A stretch of 35,786 bases of DNA from Enterococcus rivorum (GTDB lineage: Bacteria > Bacillota > Bacilli > Lactobacillales > Enterococcaceae). Within the stretch, counting starts at the first letter, position 1, and each line of letters starts with the position of its first letter. The notes under the pieces are model-generated. The model saw only the letters and a list, made by a program, of their open reading frames with translations. It did no database searches and was not told the DNA's origin. The position numbers were made by a program, and so were the translations under genes. The DNA is taken from positions 1 through 35,786 of the forward strand of contig NZ_MIEK01000031.1 of the NCBI RefSeq assembly GCF_001742285.1, written 5' to 3'. Below, piece by piece: positions 34,678-35,786 of the stretch.

Positions 34678-35646
34678 ATGAGCCAAAGTTCGATTTTTCA
34701 AAAGACAAATATTTTTCAAACACTTCAAGATTATGATTGTTTCGTCACAGATGAAGATAAAATTGAGAAACTGATTAACGCTTTTGAGAATAATATTTCT
34801 AAGACTTGTTGTGCATTAATTTGCCAAAATTCTAATGAAGAATTAACTTATGCAGCTCCTTATATAAGGATTCTTTACGTACTTCAAGGAACTATTCGGA
34901 TTACCATTGATTCAAAATTAGTCGAGTATTCGGCTGGTTGTTTTATTATTGCAAACCCTGTTACGCAAATCTTTTATAGCGAACTAGAAGATAATACCGA
35001 AGTGATGACGCTTTTGTTTAAGAAGGATTTTTTTGATTTATTTTACACCAACCAAATTATAGATTATCCGTTATTTTATGACTTTATCCAATTTGTTATT
35101 AGTGAAGAACAAACAAAAAGTAATTACTTCTTTTTTCAATGCGATCCTCAAGATGATACCAGATATCTTGCATTAATTTTGTTAAAAGAGATTTTATCAC
35201 AAAAAAATAGTGCCCAGAAAAAGGTTGTCCGTGCTGCATTCTTGTTGCTAATTGCTGAGTTAGATCGTATTAAAAATGAAACGTTGATTTTAAAAGAGTC
35301 GATTATTCCTTCTAACATGCTTGTTGGTGAAATTTTAAAATATATGAACCTCAACTATGCAGTTGCTTCTTTGCAGTCTCTATCCGATATTTTCCATTTG
35401 CACCCTAATTATATTTCGGGATTAATTAAAGAAAACACAGGAAAACTATTTTCACAACATTTAGCTGAAATACGACTTAAACAAGCGACTTATCTATTAA
35501 CCAATACAAATTTATCTATTGAAAAAATCAGTGAAATGATTGGCTATATGGATAAAGGATACTTTTTTAAACTCTTTAAGAAACATTTTGACTGTTCACC
35601 AAGAAAATATAGGATTAATCATGAAAATCAACAAACCTGTAAGTAA
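34678..35646 (+). CDS. AraC-family transcriptional regulator, probable prd regulator
   Basis: A 322-residue regulator. An N-terminal cupin-like sensing half (about 60-110: YIRILYVLQGTIRITIDSK..YSAGCFIIANP) precedes a helical middle and a C-terminal pair of helix-turn-helix motifs (about 220-315: SLQSLSDIFHLHPNYISGLIKE and LSIEKISEMIGYMDKGYFFKLFKK, ending SPRKYR), typical of AraC/XylS. Start is the ATG at 34678, with AAGGAGG 7 bases upstream; the frame is open 21 codons earlier without a ribosome site and across operator-like repeats. Its position divergent from prdC makes it the likely controller of the operon, taking the place of clostridial PrdR; this is inference. Confidence 0.88.
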   Translation: MSQSSIFQKTNIFQTLQDYDCFVTDEDKIEKLINAFENNISKTCCALICQNSNEELTYAAPYIRILYVLQGTIRITIDSKLVEYSAGCFIIANPVTQIFYSELEDNTEVMTLLFKKDFFDLFYTNQIIDYPLFYDFIQFVISEEQTKSNYFFFQCDPQDDTRYLALILLKEILSQKNSAQKKVVRAAFLLLIAELDRIKNETLILKESIIPSNMLVGEILKYMNLNYAVASLQSLSDIFHLHPNYISGLIKENTGKLFSQHLAEIRLKQATYLLTNTNLSIEKISEMIGYMDKGYFFKLFKKHFDCSPRKYRINHENQQTCK

Positions 35647-35689
35647 TTTATTTTAGAAAATTTTGTTGTATTAGAGTTAAAGCAAAAAT

Positions 35690-35704
35690 GAGAGTGGGAC
35701 AATA
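35690..35704 (+). repeat. 15-bp motif, right copy (inverted relative to the left edge)
   Basis: GAGAGTGGGACAATA, exact reverse complement of 421-435. It forms the foot of the hairpin after the AraC gene, so it may be a terminator-associated dispersed repeat, or the left end of an IS copy that continues outside the window. Confidence 0.5.
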
Positions 35705-35739
35705 GTCAGAAATACATCTGATTGTTGCCTCACTTTTTT
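35694..35739 (+). terminator. Terminator after the AraC gene
   Basis: A 15-position stem (35694-35708 / 35719-35733; 14 pairs counting wobbles) followed by six Ts. The final 47 bases of the window show no gene I can support. Confidence 0.75.
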
Positions 35740-35786
35740 GATTTCTAAAAAAAGAGAATGTTCCGTTTAAAAAACAAGAGGGATCA

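Noticed and set aside
35740-35786. Start of a transposase gene at the right edge
   Set aside because: Only 47 bases remain; the short frame from ATG 35759 does not resemble a known IS1182 N-terminus.

Overview
The window looks like chromosome of a low-GC lactic acid bacterium of the Enterococcaceae, most likely Enterococcus or a close relative. The basis is family resemblance judged by eye: the H2O-forming NADH oxidase, RidA, PerR, thymidylate synthase, the sortase-anchored LPxTG protein, the selenium-linked class V aminotransferase of the enterococcal EF2568 type, and an IS1182-type transposase remnant all look enterococcal. No species can be named from the sequence alone.

Layout. Positions 1-415 hold a decayed IS1182-type transposase end. 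Positions 580-7700 are an accessory stretch, all on the minus strand: a Nudix hydrolase, an MTA/SAH-nucleosidase-like protein, a LysE-type exporter, an LPxTG surface protein with leucine-rich repeats and two MucBP domains, an isochorismatase-like hydrolase, a YitT membrane protein and MetA. Positions 7860-19300 are mostly housekeeping: nox, ridA, perR, cysK, ispH, tkt, a DUF896 gene, lexA, folA, thyA and an ABC-F ATPase, each unit closed by clear terminators.

Positions 19442-35646 are the main interest: a compact selenium island. One half makes and decodes selenocysteine: selA, an EF2568-type lyase/desulfurase, selB, a DUF3343 gene, yedF, selD, and the tRNA-Sec gene selC with an encoded CCA end and a consensus promoter. 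The other half is a D-proline reductase operon: prdC, prdA, a small associated gene, prdB, prdD, prdE, the proline racemase prdF and a TSUP-family membrane protein. prdB and prdC each carry an in-frame UGA followed by a plausible SECIS hairpin, so the island carries the decoding machinery, both selenoproteins that need it and the enzyme they form. The pathway inferred is L-proline to D-proline (PrdF), then reductive ring opening to 5-aminovalerate (PrdA pyruvoyl subunit plus PrdB selenocysteine subunit), with electrons delivered by PrdC. It would give a fermentative lactic acid bacterium a Stickland-type electron sink.

Regulation differs from the clostridial model. No PrdR-like sigma-54 activator is seen. 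Instead an AraC-family regulator sits next to selC, divergent from prdC, and the heptamer AAAAGTG recurs five times in the control regions of both. Between the small prd gene and prdB lies a 393-bp array of six tandem units (about 66 bp each) with alternating hairpin types, each of the four best units carrying a Shine-Dalgarno copy, and three carrying an identical seven-codon mini-ORF. I do not recognise this leader array; it is the best candidate for something undescribed here.
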